Assembly: GCF_039941015.1 (NCBI RefSeq)
Contig: NZ_JBDVFI010000011.1
Source: Sedimentitalea sp039941015
Lineage (GTDB): Bacteria > Pseudomonadota > Alphaproteobacteria > Rhodobacterales > Rhodobacteraceae
Strand: one strand, 5' to 3'
Length of the DNA stretch: 64,000 nt
Shown here: piece by piece, positions 16,262-24,955 of the stretch
Layout of the letters: each line of letters starts with the position of its first letter
Numbering within the stretch: position 1 is the stretch's first letter
Position numbers and translations under genes: made by a program
The notes under the pieces: model-generated
Seen by the model: only the letters and a program-made list of their open reading frames with translations
Told to the model about the DNA's origin: nothing
Database searches by the model: none

Positions 16262-16956
16262 CAGACCGATACATCGCACTGATCCGTCACGGCGCGTACC
16301 ACCAACAACGAGAAACGCCCTCGGCGTTGCAACCTTACCCGCTGACGCAAACGGGGCGGGCTCAGGCAAGCCAGTGCGGCGCAGAGATTGCTGACATCCT
16401 GCTCCGCCATCGCTGGTCATTGGACCCTGTAGCACATTGTTCGACCGAATTGCGTGCATGGCAAACTGCACAGGTTGCGAGGGATGAGCTGTCAAGGAGC
16501 GGCCACGAGATCGAAACCACGCAAACGCCGTTGCTGTCCGAACGCTCTGTTGGGAGCGCCGCCAACCTGACGGTGCACCAGATCGAGCAGGCGCTTGCAG
16601 ATGATCCGCGTTATCCAAACCCGCCCGAAGGCTGGAAATCGAACAGTGAGTATAGCCTGCCATATCATGGAGCCGAGTCGCTGATGATGGCGGGGGCTCG
16701 CGTGGCGGTTTATCTGCGTTCCGTCATTGAAAAGCGCTCGCAGGCATCAACGCCGCAATTAACACTGTTCTTTGGTCATGGCGCCTCTTTCCGCCATGCG
16801 GCATTCAACCTTGGAGTGCTCGCGCGCGAAGAAATTGCACAGCTGAGCATGTATCACGCCCGACCGTTATTCCTCTGTTACAACCGTTCTTCACAGTGGG
16901 AACACTTTGGCGGAGATTGGAAACACCGGTCCCGCTCCAGTTTGGAAACAGACTAA
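16258..16956 (+). CDS. Histidine phosphatase superfamily protein (GAK neighbourhood)
   Basis: A 232-residue phosphoglycerate-mutase-like phosphatase with the intact catalytic motif LIRHGAY (His11), the conserved arginine in CSTELRAWQTA, an acid segment LLSERSVG and the second histidine in FFGHGASFRH. Unlike the fused protein at 9951-10901, it has every residue needed for activity. The start is a GTG overlapping the HprK-like stop (GTGA at 16258-16261). Its substrate is unknown, but its place directly after two kinase-like genes suggests it removes a phosphate added by them. Confidence 0.85.
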   Translation: MTDRYIALIRHGAYHQQRETPSALQPYPLTQTGRAQASQCGAEIADILLRHRWSLDPVAHCSTELRAWQTAQVARDELSRSGHEIETTQTPLLSERSVGSAANLTVHQIEQALADDPRYPNPPEGWKSNSEYSLPYHGAESLMMAGARVAVYLRSVIEKRSQASTPQLTLFFGHGASFRHAAFNLGVLAREEIAQLSMYHARPLFLCYNRSSQWEHFGGDWKHRSRSSLETD

Positions 16957-16968
16957 AGGACCGGGCAG

Positions 16969-18321
16969 TTGGTCGAAATCGCACCGCAACAAAGGGACAG
17001 GTCACCCCTGCTTCCGACCGTTTTTGACGAGTTGTCTGAACTCGACAGTCTTCCGAGTGACTGCGCCAGATGGCCGCTTGATCAGGCGCACTCGGCAGGT
17101 GGCACCAAAACCTGTTTGCAACGCCTTCAGCACAGCCTGCGCAACGCCGCCACCCATGGTCCGTGGCAATGGCCACAGCGACCGGTGGTCTTTGTTTCTG
17201 ACCCGCATGCCGACGCCGAAGGCTTCTTGCGCTCTCTCGTGGCCGCAGGAACCATTGTTCGCCACGGCTCGGGGACCGATGCGTTCGAACTAACGGAATT
17301 CGGGCGCAGCGCCGAGATCATCATCGGCGGAGATTGCCTCGACAAGGGGCCCAGCAATCTGGATCTACTCGACGCGATCGCGGCGCTGTATGACTCCGGT
17401 GCAGATGTACATCTTCTCGCCGGAAACCATGACATCAGGCTCGTTGTCGCCTTGGCCGCACTCAGCAACCCGCGCAGCGCGCTGACTGAACATCTGTTCG
17501 TGCGAATGGCCCGCAAGGCCATACCGCTGTTTCGGGAAGTGTGCGAGCGGTACGACGTCTTTGATACGCAACACCCCATTCCGAGCGAAAGCGAATGCCG
17601 CGACCGTGTTTATCCCGGTGCGCAGTGGAACGAGCGGTTTCCGGGTGCCGCAGCGCCGTATCTTTCTCCCGAAGCCATAGCAAGTGAGTGCTGGAAACTG
17701 ACGGCAAAAATCGCAAGTTTCGATGCCGAGGTTGCCAAATCCGGCCTGACCCTGCGCCAAGTCTACGCGGCCGCGATGCTCTGTCAGACTCTGTTCTTCG
17801 CCGAGAATGGTGCGTACCGTTGGTTCTATGATCGCATGGATGTCATGAAACGATCCGGGTCGATCCTGTTCATCCACGCGGGCCTCTGCGATTCACTGTG
17901 CGAGATCGTTTCCCAAGACGGTTTGGAAACAGTGAATTCCCGCTTTATCGACGAGGCCCGAGCCGAGCCTTTTGCATTCTACTTTGGCAAAGTCGCGAAT
18001 TTGGTTCGCACCAAGTATCGGCCAACCGACCGGGAACTAACGAGCAAAGGCGTGCAGAGCCTGCACCGTGCCGGGCTGAAAATGGTAGTGCAGGGGCATG
18101 TCAACAACCACGCCGGCCAGCGTCTGCTCGTCAAGAGCGGACTGTTGCATCTGGAAGGCGATGTCACGCTGGACCGCGCCTCTCGCAGCCTAGAAGGGCT
18201 GCCGGGGATTGGCGTCGGGGCGACTTTGATCTATCCCAGCGGCGACGTTGTCGGGCTAAGTACGGACTTTCCCAAGGCAAAGCTCTTTCAGCCCGACAGC
18301 CTTTTATGGGAAAATAGATAA
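16969..18321 (+). CDS. Calcineurin-like metallophosphoesterase
   Basis: A protein of about 450 residues with all dinuclear-metal motifs of the superfamily: FVSDPHADAEG, GGDCLDKGPSN and LAGNHDIR, with later histidines in FIHAGLC and VQGHVNNH. Such enzymes hydrolyse phosphate mono- or diesters. The start is probably the TTG at 16969, eight bases after TAAAGGA and 12 bases after the phosphatase gene; no ATG gives a comparable product. It lies in the same operon as the HprK-like kinase and phosphatase, three bases before the amphi-Trp gene. Substrate unknown. Confidence 0.83.
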   Translation: MVEIAPQQRDRSPLLPTVFDELSELDSLPSDCARWPLDQAHSAGGTKTCLQRLQHSLRNAATHGPWQWPQRPVVFVSDPHADAEGFLRSLVAAGTIVRHGSGTDAFELTEFGRSAEIIIGGDCLDKGPSNLDLLDAIAALYDSGADVHLLAGNHDIRLVVALAALSNPRSALTEHLFVRMARKAIPLFREVCERYDVFDTQHPIPSESECRDRVYPGAQWNERFPGAAAPYLSPEAIASECWKLTAKIASFDAEVAKSGLTLRQVYAAAMLCQTLFFAENGAYRWFYDRMDVMKRSGSILFIHAGLCDSLCEIVSQDGLETVNSRFIDEARAEPFAFYFGKVANLVRTKYRPTDRELTSKGVQSLHRAGLKMVVQGHVNNHAGQRLLVKSGLLHLEGDVTLDRASRSLEGLPGIGVGATLIYPSGDVVGLSTDFPKAKLFQPDSLLWENR

Positions 18322-18324
18322 TTC

Positions 18325-18594
18325 ATGGCCAATTCTGACGGGAAGTTTCTTCACAAATCCCTGCAAGATCGTAAATCCGTCAAGGCGCTGCTCGAGGCTC
18401 TTACCAGGTCCATCGGAAAGGGCGAAATCAGCTTGAGTGATGAAGAAGGCGATCTGACGTTGCCCATAGACGATCTGTTGACCCTGCGCATAAAGGCAAG
18501 TCGCTCTGATGGTAACTGTGTCGTCGGAATCAGGCTGTCATGGTCCGAAGACATTCAGGTCTCGCACGTCAAGACTAAGCCTTCCATTCAATAG
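18325..18594 (+). CDS. Amphi-Trp domain protein
   Basis: An 89-residue protein with the pattern of the amphi-Trp domain: an N-terminal helix (KALLEALTRSIGKGEISL), alternating strands (GDLTLPIDDLLTLRIKASR) and a closing strand ending in LSW. The domain is small, of unknown function, and repeatedly found beside HprK-related and ATP-grasp genes of the GAK type. It is the last gene of the forward operon, three bases after the metallophosphoesterase. It could be the protein target modified by the system, but nothing in the sequence proves that. Confidence 0.78.
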   Translation: MANSDGKFLHKSLQDRKSVKALLEALTRSIGKGEISLSDEEGDLTLPIDDLLTLRIKASRSDGNCVVGIRLSWSEDIQVSHVKTKPSIQ

Positions 18595-18666
18595 GCCGCC
18601 CCACAGAACTGCGGCGCCAATTCCCCTCTTGCCAACTTCGCGTATTCACGCGGTCGCAGCGGAAAT

Positions 18667-19065
18667 CTACAACCAGTCTCGCAAGATCGAGATCAGCGGT
18701 ATGTCTGCGGCCGGCATCGGATAATCGCGCAGTTTCTCTGGTCGGATCCATGCCAGCGCTTGCCCCTCAACGGATCGTGGGATGCCTTCCCATTTGCGAC
18801 AAGCGAAGAGCGGCATGAGCAGGTGAAAGCTGTCATAGCTGTGGCTGGCGAATGTCAGCGGAGCAAGGCAGGATTCCCATGTGTTGATCCCAATCTCTTC
18901 CTCAAGCTCGCGGATCAGCGCAGCCTCGGGCGTTTCGCCGGGTTCGACCTTGCCGCCCGGAAACTCCCACAGCCCAGCCATGGATTTGCCTTCCGGGCGT
19001 TGGCCCAGCAACACACGGCCGTCCACATCAATCAGCGCGACAGCAGAAACCAGAACGGTTTTCAT
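18667..19065 (-). CDS. mutT: 8-oxo-dGTP diphosphatase MutT
   Basis: A 132-residue Nudix enzyme that removes oxidised nucleotides (8-oxo-dGTP to 8-oxo-dGMP), preventing mutation. The Nudix box is complete (GGKVEPGETPEAALIRELEEEIG) and the rest (LWEFPGG, FASHSYDSFHLLMPLF) fits MutT. It is coupled to argJ by an ATGA overlap at 19062-19065, a common alphaproteobacterial pairing. The gene converges with the GAK operon; the 72-base gap between them has no obvious terminator. Confidence 0.93.
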   Translation of the reverse strand: MKTVLVSAVALIDVDGRVLLGQRPEGKSMAGLWEFPGGKVEPGETPEAALIRELEEEIGINTWESCLAPLTFASHSYDSFHLLMPLFACRKWEGIPRSVEGQALAWIRPEKLRDYPMPAADIPLISILRDWL

Positions 19066-20288
19066 GACCGGTAATCCGAGTTGATGTCGATATAGCCATG
19101 CGTCAGATCACAGGTCCAGACGGTCGCGTTCCCTTTGCCGAGGCCCAGATCGACCGAGATCACCAGTGACTGTCCCTTCATATGCGCTGCCGCGTCTTCT
19201 TCGCGATAATCGGGGCTCACCCAGCCATTCTCTGCGACAAGCGTTTCACCAAACCGGATGCTCAGCAAGTCTCGATCAGCCGCCGCGCCAGACTTGCCGA
19301 TGGCCATGACCACCCTGCCCCAGTTCGGATCTTCTCCCGCGATAGCAGTTTTGACCAGCGGCGAATTGGCAATTGCCATTCCGTGAATCTTGGCGTCTGC
19401 ATCCGAGGCCGCGCCAGTCACACGGATTTCCACGAACTTGGTCGCGCCCTCTCCATCGCGCACGACTTGGTGCGCCAGGTCGAGCATGACGTCGTGCAGC
19501 GCGTTTGCAAATGCCGAACTCCCCCCGGCATTCACGCCGGAAGCGCTGGTCGCACACAGCATCAGGCTGTCGCTGGTCGAGGTGTCGCTGTCGACCGTGA
19601 TGCAGTTGAATGTCGTGTCGGTTAGTTCCGACAACAGCGTCTGCAAGCTGTTCTGCGCCACGACCGCGTCGGTAAAGATATAGACCAGCATCGTCGCCAT
19701 ATCAGGCGCGATCATGCCTGATCCTTTGGCAATACCCGCGATGGTGACAGTCTGACCATCAACCTCGACCTGGGCGCTGGCGCCCTTGGCGAAGGTATCG
19801 GTGGTCATGATCGCCTGTGCCGCATCCTCAATCCGATCAGCATCCAGCGCATCGTTCAGTTCGCCAAGCTTTTGAACGATGCGGTCATGTGGCAAGGGCT
19901 CGCCAATCACACCAGTTGAGGCGGTGAACACCCGCTCGGAGGCCACTCCGCTGATACGTGCAACCGCATCGGTAATTTCCCGCACGGATGTCTGGCCGTA
20001 ATGCCCTGTAAAGGCGTTGGAATTCCCTGAATTCACCAAGATCGCCGCAGGCCCGTCGGCGGCACCGCCAAGCTTGGCCTGACAATCCAGCACCGGCGCC
20101 GAACGGGTCGCCGATTTGGTAAAGACCCCGGCAACCGATGTGCCGGGATCAAGTACTGCCAGCATCACATCCGTACGCCCTTGATAACGGACCCCGGCAG
20201 CAACCGTTGCAAAGCGGACTCCGTTCACCACCGGCAAATCGGGGAAACTTTCGGGTGCAAGCGGAGAAACAGATGTGATCGTTGCCAT
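19062..20288 (-). CDS. argJ: Bifunctional ornithine acetyltransferase / N-acetylglutamate synthase ArgJ
   Basis: A 408-residue arginine biosynthesis enzyme that moves the acetyl group from N-acetylornithine to glutamate and, in bifunctional forms, also uses acetyl-CoA. It is made as a precursor that cuts itself before a threonine; the cleavage motif is present as PDMATMLVYIFTD, near residue 197, with the oxyanion glycines in AKGSGMI just before it. The ending VWTCDLTHGYIDINSDYRS is typical. It lies 4 bases downstream of the peptidyl-prolyl isomerase gene and overlaps mutT. Confidence 0.96.
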   Translation of the reverse strand: MATITSVSPLAPESFPDLPVVNGVRFATVAAGVRYQGRTDVMLAVLDPGTSVAGVFTKSATRSAPVLDCQAKLGGAADGPAAILVNSGNSNAFTGHYGQTSVREITDAVARISGVASERVFTASTGVIGEPLPHDRIVQKLGELNDALDADRIEDAAQAIMTTDTFAKGASAQVEVDGQTVTIAGIAKGSGMIAPDMATMLVYIFTDAVVAQNSLQTLLSELTDTTFNCITVDSDTSTSDSLMLCATSASGVNAGGSSAFANALHDVMLDLAHQVVRDGEGATKFVEIRVTGAASDADAKIHGMAIANSPLVKTAIAGEDPNWGRVVMAIGKSGAAADRDLLSIRFGETLVAENGWVSPDYREEDAAAHMKGQSLVISVDLGLGKGNATVWTCDLTHGYIDINSDYRS

Positions 20289-20292
20289 GCTA

Positions 20293-21144
20293 TCAGTTTC
20301 CGATCAGTCCAAGGTCCTTGATCATCTCGGGCTTCAGGCCCTCGACCACGGGCCGTTCGATGCTGGCCTTGCTGGTCAATTCTTCAATCTTGTCCTCAAG
20401 CGCATTCTGGCGCAGTTCGCCAAGCAGCTCTGCTGCGACGGCCTCAAGTTCGGGCGCTTCTTTGTCGCGCTTGTCGTTCAGGATGATGACATGCCAGCCA
20501 AATTGCGTCTGCACCGGGTCCGATACCTGCCCAGATTCCAACGTGTTCACGGCTTCTTGAAACTCAGGAACCATCTGTCCGTCGCTGAACCAGCCTAGTT
20601 CGCCGCCGCTCGGACCTGAAGGACCGGTTGACTTGGCCTTGGCGGTTTCCGCAAAATCCGCTCCTTCATCCAGTTCGGCCTTGATCGCATCGGCAGCTTC
20701 CTGGGTCTCGACCAGAATATGCGAAGCATTGAATTCAACTTCGCCCTTCCCGTCTGCATATTTGGCGTCATAAGCCGCGCGGATTTCGTCTTCGCTGCCA
20801 ACTTCGGCCATCGCACTTTCGATCGCGTCTGCCGCAAGCAAAGACCGGCGCTCATTATCCAGCGAAATTTCGACCACGGCAGGAACATCACCCTCGCGGG
20901 ACTGAACCAGCGCCGTCTGTTGGATCAACTGGTCCAGAATCGCATTGTAGAGAACATCGGCAGGCACCTGCTGATACTCTTCGGGCAGGGACGCACCCGC
21001 CATGATGACATGGCCGAGGGTGATCTCTTCGCCATTCACACTTGCGACGACCGTAGCCGCATCTGGGGCCGAGTCGGCCATGGCGCCTGTCGATATTATG
21101 GCGCTCAGGACCAGCGCAGGCAGAAATGTGAGGTGTTTGGGCAT
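20293..21144 (-). CDS. Parvulin-type (PpiC) peptidyl-prolyl cis-trans isomerase, exported
   Basis: A 283-residue protein with a signal peptide (LPALVLSAIISTGAMA), a SurA-like N-terminal helical region, and a parvulin domain at about residues 138-230 (FNASHILVETQEAADAI, GGELGWFSDGQMVPEFQEA, TQFGWHVIIL). It should help fold secreted or outer-membrane proteins in the periplasm. It is divergent from secA, which fits a shared role in export. Not SurA itself by length and the single parvulin domain. Confidence 0.9.
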   Translation of the reverse strand: MPKHLTFLPALVLSAIISTGAMADSAPDAATVVASVNGEEITLGHVIMAGASLPEEYQQVPADVLYNAILDQLIQQTALVQSREGDVPAVVEISLDNERRSLLAADAIESAMAEVGSEDEIRAAYDAKYADGKGEVEFNASHILVETQEAADAIKAELDEGADFAETAKAKSTGPSGPSGGELGWFSDGQMVPEFQEAVNTLESGQVSDPVQTQFGWHVIILNDKRDKEAPELEAVAAELLGELRQNALEDKIEELTSKASIERPVVEGLKPEMIKDLGLIGN

Positions 21145-21182
21145 GAAATCTTCCTATTCATGGGCCACGACGGGGCGTGGCG

Positions 21183-21211
21183 TTGACACTGTTTCACCCG
21201 ACCCTTACATC
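21183..21211 (+). promoter_or_regulatory. Sigma-70-type promoter candidate for secA
   Basis: TTGACA at 21183-21188, a 17-base spacer, and TACATC at 21206-21211. The -35 is perfect and the spacing optimal; the -10 is weak. It would give a leader of about 100 bases before the secA ATG at 21318. Confidence 0.45.
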
Positions 21212-21317
21212 GCCTTGTGGCCTATGCAGCGCCGTCTATCTGTCGTGTATCTATGGGTTGCGATCAGGACGGGCAAGACTGCACCAAAGAGTAAAAGTCA
21301 GATCGGCTGGAGTGATC

Positions 21318-24032
21318 ATGCTGGGATTCGGAACAATCGCCAAAAAGGTGTTCGGAACACCGAACGACCGCAAAGTAAAGGCGACGCGCCCCTTGATCGA
21401 ACAGATCAACGCATTGGAAGCCGACTTTGAAAAATTGACTGATGAAGGGCTCAAGGAAAAAACCGAAGAGTTCGCCAAACGTGCCATGGAAGGCGAAAGT
21501 CTTGACGATCTGTTGCCCGAAGCCTTTGCCAACTGTCGCGAGGCCGCAAGGCGGGCATTGGGCCTGCGCGCGTTTGATGTGCAGTTGATGGGCGGCGTGT
21601 TCCTGCACCAGGGCAACATTGCCGAAATGAAAACCGGCGAAGGTAAAACCCTTGTTGCGACCTTTCCTGCCTATCTGAACGCTCTGACCGGCAAGGGCGT
21701 CCATGTCGTCACCGTCAACGACTATCTCGCCAAACGTGACTCTGAATGGATGGGCAAGGTGTTTGCGGCCCTCGGTCTAAGCACCGGCGTCGTCTATCCT
21801 CAGCAGCCCGAGGCCGAGAAAAAAGCCGCTTATGCCGCCGATGTGACCTATGCCACCAACAACGAGTTGGGCTTTGACTATCTGCGTGACAACATGAAGT
21901 CCGATTTGGGCGAAGTGTTCCAGAAGCAGCATAACTTTGCCATCGTGGACGAAGTCGACAGCATCCTGATCGACGAAGCGCGGACACCGTTGATCATTTC
22001 CGGCCCTGCGGAAGACCGCTCAGAGCTTTATGTCGCGATCGATGCGGTTATTCCGTCGTTGACGGATGAGCACTTTACGATTGATGAAAAGACCCGGAAC
22101 GTCACCTTCACCGATGAAGGCAACGAGTTTCTGGAGGAGCAATTGCACGCTCGCGGCCTGCTTGAGCCGGAACAGTCTCTGTATGATCCGGAAAGCACGA
22201 CAATCGTGCATCACGTCAACCAAGGTCTGCGCGCGCACAAGTTGTTTCAGAAGGACAAGGACTATATCGTCCGGGACAATCAGATCGTTCTGATTGATGA
22301 ATTCACTGGCCGCATGATGGTCGGTCGGCGCCTGTCCGAAGGTCTGCATCAGGCCATCGAAGCCAAGGAAGGCGCCAAGATTCAGCCGGAAAACGTGACG
22401 TTGGCCAGCGTGACGTTCCAGAACTATTTCCGCCTCTATGACAAGCTGTCGGGCATGACCGGGACGGCGCTGACCGAAGCGGATGAATTCGAAGAAATCT
22501 ACGGGCTGGGCGTTCTTGAGGTGCCCACCAACAGACCCATCGCCCGAGTTGATGAAGACGATCAGGTGTATCGCACCGCTCGCGAGAAACACGAGGCGAT
22601 CATCCGGGAAATCGAAGAGGCCAACAAAAAAGGGCAACCCGTTCTTGTTGGCACGACGTCGATCGAAAAGTCGGAAATGCTGTCGCAATTGCTGACCACG
22701 GACGGGATCACACACAATGTTCTCAATGCGCGCCAGCACGAGCAAGAGGCGCAGATCGTCGCCGATGCGGGTCGTCCAGGGGCCGTGACCATTGCCACCA
22801 ACATGGCCGGTCGAGGCACCGACATCCAGCTTGGCGGCAACGTTGAACTGAAAGTACTCGCAGCGCTCGAAGAGAACCCCGATGCCGATCCGGTAGAGCT
22901 TCGAGCAGCCGAAGAGGCACTACATGCCGAAGAAAAACAAAAGGTTCTGGACGCTGGCGGGCTATATGTCATGGCATCGGAACGGCACGAAAGTCGCCGG
23001 ATCGACAACCAATTGCGGGGCCGCTCTGGTCGTCAGGGCGATCCGGGCCGCACGGTGTTCTATCTCAGCCTCGAAGACGATCTTATGCGGATTTTCGGGT
23101 CTGACCGTCTGGACAAGGTGCTGTCGACGCTCGGCATGAAAGAGGGCGAGGCGATCATTCACCCCTGGGTGAACAAATCGCTGGAACGGGCGCAGGCAAA
23201 GGTCGAAGGTCGCAACTTTGACATGCGCAAGAACGTGTTGAAATTCGACGATGTAATGAACGATCAGCGTAAGGTGATCTTTGGTCAACGGCGCGAGATC
23301 ATGGCGGCCAAAGACTTGTCGGAGATTACAGCCGACATGCGATATCAGGTCATTGACGACCTGATCGACACCTACATGCCGCCAAAATCCTATGCCGATC
23401 AATGGGATACCGAAAAGCTATATGCGCAGGTAATCGAAAAGCTGGGTGCCGATCTGCCGGTCATGGAATGGGCCGCCGAAGAAGGCGTGGATGACGATGT
23501 GATCCGCGAACGGCTGGTCAAGGCCACCGACGAATTGATGGCCAAGAAAGCCATCGACTTTGGCCCGGAATCGATGCGCAACATCGAAAAGCAAATCCTC
23601 TTGCAGACAATCGACAGCAAATGGCGCGAGCATTTGCTGACGCTGGAACACCTGCGTTCGGTTGTGGGCTTTCGCGGCTATGCGCAACGGGATCCTTTGA
23701 ACGAATACAAGACCGAAGCGTTCCAGCTGTTCGAAAGCTTGCTGGACGGGCTGCGTGAAACCGTGACCGAAAACCTCGCCAAGATTCGCCCTCTGACCGA
23801 GGAAGAACAGCAACAGATGATGGCGCAGATTGCGGCGCAGCAGGCTCAGCTGAACAAGGCCGCGACGGCCCCAGAGACTATCGTCGAAGATGAGGCGGCG
23901 ACAGAGCCGGGCGAGGCCTTGCCGGGGTTTGATGAAAACAACCCGGAAACCTGGGGCAATCCCGGCCGCAATTCCAAATGCCCCTGTGGCAGCGGCAAGA
24001 AGTTCAAGCATTGCCACGGACGCGTGCTGTAG
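21318..24032 (+). CDS. secA: Preprotein translocase ATPase SecA
   Basis: A 904-residue full-length SecA, the motor that pushes unfolded proteins through SecYEG. It has the nucleotide-binding MKTGEGKTLVATF motif, the DEVDSILIDEARTPLIISG helicase motif, the GRGTDI and QLRGRSGRQGDPG motifs of the second RecA domain, and a C-terminal zinc-binding CPCGSGKKFKHCHG for SecB and lipid contact. The ATG at 21318 is chosen because it matches the family N-terminus (LGFGTIAKKVFGTPNDRK); the open frame before it is not SecA-like. It ends 10 bases from convergent radC. Confidence 0.98.
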   Translation: MLGFGTIAKKVFGTPNDRKVKATRPLIEQINALEADFEKLTDEGLKEKTEEFAKRAMEGESLDDLLPEAFANCREAARRALGLRAFDVQLMGGVFLHQGNIAEMKTGEGKTLVATFPAYLNALTGKGVHVVTVNDYLAKRDSEWMGKVFAALGLSTGVVYPQQPEAEKKAAYAADVTYATNNELGFDYLRDNMKSDLGEVFQKQHNFAIVDEVDSILIDEARTPLIISGPAEDRSELYVAIDAVIPSLTDEHFTIDEKTRNVTFTDEGNEFLEEQLHARGLLEPEQSLYDPESTTIVHHVNQGLRAHKLFQKDKDYIVRDNQIVLIDEFTGRMMVGRRLSEGLHQAIEAKEGAKIQPENVTLASVTFQNYFRLYDKLSGMTGTALTEADEFEEIYGLGVLEVPTNRPIARVDEDDQVYRTAREKHEAIIREIEEANKKGQPVLVGTTSIEKSEMLSQLLTTDGITHNVLNARQHEQEAQIVADAGRPGAVTIATNMAGRGTDIQLGGNVELKVLAALEENPDADPVELRAAEEALHAEEKQKVLDAGGLYVMASERHESRRIDNQLRGRSGRQGDPGRTVFYLSLEDDLMRIFGSDRLDKVLSTLGMKEGEAIIHPWVNKSLERAQAKVEGRNFDMRKNVLKFDDVMNDQRKVIFGQRREIMAAKDLSEITADMRYQVIDDLIDTYMPPKSYADQWDTEKLYAQVIEKLGADLPVMEWAAEEGVDDDVIRERLVKATDELMAKKAIDFGPESMRNIEKQILLQTIDSKWREHLLTLEHLRSVVGFRGYAQRDPLNEYKTEAFQLFESLLDGLRETVTENLAKIRPLTEEEQQQMMAQIAAQQAQLNKAATAPETIVEDEAATEPGEALPGFDENNPETWGNPGRNSKCPCGSGKKFKHCHGRVL

Positions 24033-24042
24033 CTGACTGACG

Positions 24043-24801
24043 TCAGAGGTAGCCTTGTCCGCTAAAGCTGAGTTCGCGGGACTTGCCGATGATCAGATGG
24101 TCATGCAGCGTTAGCCCGAGGGCGGTGCAGGCCTGCTGAATCTGTCGGGTCATATCAATGTCTGCCTGTGACGGAGCAGGGTCGCCTGACGGGTGATTGT
24201 GGACGAGAATGAGCGCCGAGGCGTTCAGTTCCAAAGCCCGTTTGGCCACCTCGCGTGGGTAGACTGGCACGTGATCGACCGTGCCTTTGGCCTGTTCTTC
24301 GTCCGCGATCAGCACGTTCTTGCGATCCAGATAGAGCACACGAAACTGCTCGGTCTCGCGATGCGCCATGGTGGTATGGCAATAGTCCAAGATCGCATCC
24401 CAGCTTGAAATCACGTGCTTTTGCAGCACCTTGGAGCGGGCCATCCTGTGCGCTGCAGCCTCGACAACCTTGAGATCGGTGATCACGGCCTCCGCGACCC
24501 CTTTGACCTCGGCCAGCCGCTCGGGCGGCGCGGACAGGACCCGGTTGAAATCCCCGAATTTCTCCAGCAGTTCCCGCGCAAGCGGCTTTACATCCCGACG
24601 CGGGATCGAACGGAACAGGATCAGCTCAAGCATCTCGTAATCCGGCACCGCAACTGCACCGCCCTGCATAAACCTTGCCCTCAGTCTTTTTCGGTGATCG
24701 GCAATGTAGGAGGGCAGCTTGCCATCCGGTAGTCGCTGGACCGGGGCCTCATCGCTGTCAAACAGCGACCGGGCTTCGTGAAATGCATGACCGTTACTCA
24801 T
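24043..24801 (-). CDS. radC: RadC-family JAB-domain protein
   Basis: A protein of about 252 residues with the RadC arrangement: helix-hairpin-helix-like segment (DFNRVLSAPPERLAEVKGVAEA), then a JAB/MPN metalloprotease-like domain with HNHPSGDPAPSQAD. The gene name derives from E. coli but a DNA-repair role is no longer accepted; the function of the family is unsettled. The frame opens at a TTG at 24822; I prefer the ATG at 24801. It lies downstream of the dnaJ terminator and converges with secA. Confidence 0.9.
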   Translation of the reverse strand: MSNGHAFHEARSLFDSDEAPVQRLPDGKLPSYIADHRKRLRARFMQGGAVAVPDYEMLELILFRSIPRRDVKPLARELLEKFGDFNRVLSAPPERLAEVKGVAEAVITDLKVVEAAAHRMARSKVLQKHVISSWDAILDYCHTTMAHRETEQFRVLYLDRKNVLIADEEQAKGTVDHVPVYPREVAKRALELNASALILVHNHPSGDPAPSQADIDMTRQIQQACTALGLTLHDHLIIGKSRELSFSGQGYL

Positions 24802-24889
24802 GGCCCAAAGATCATGGGACAAGGTGAATTATTGGTTAAGCTTGGCCTGCTATCCTCTGGCAAGACGGCAGCAGACATGTCTGCGAAAC

Positions 24890-24921
24890 AAAAAAACGCC
24901 AACCGCAAGGCTGACGTTTTT
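24890..24921 (-). terminator. Rho-independent terminator of dnaJ
   Basis: Read on the reverse strand, a 10-pair stem AACGTCAGCC / GGTTGGCGTT (two G-U pairs in RNA) closes a TTGC loop and runs into seven Ts. It begins 35 bases after the dnaJ stop. Confidence 0.85.
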
Positions 24922-24955
24922 CTTAGAATGCTCTGCCGCTGGGAAGGGCGCTCGT

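Noticed and set aside
21177..21317. Upstream extension of the secA frame
   Set aside because: The conserved SecA N-terminus starts at 21318, and the extension covers the proposed promoter.
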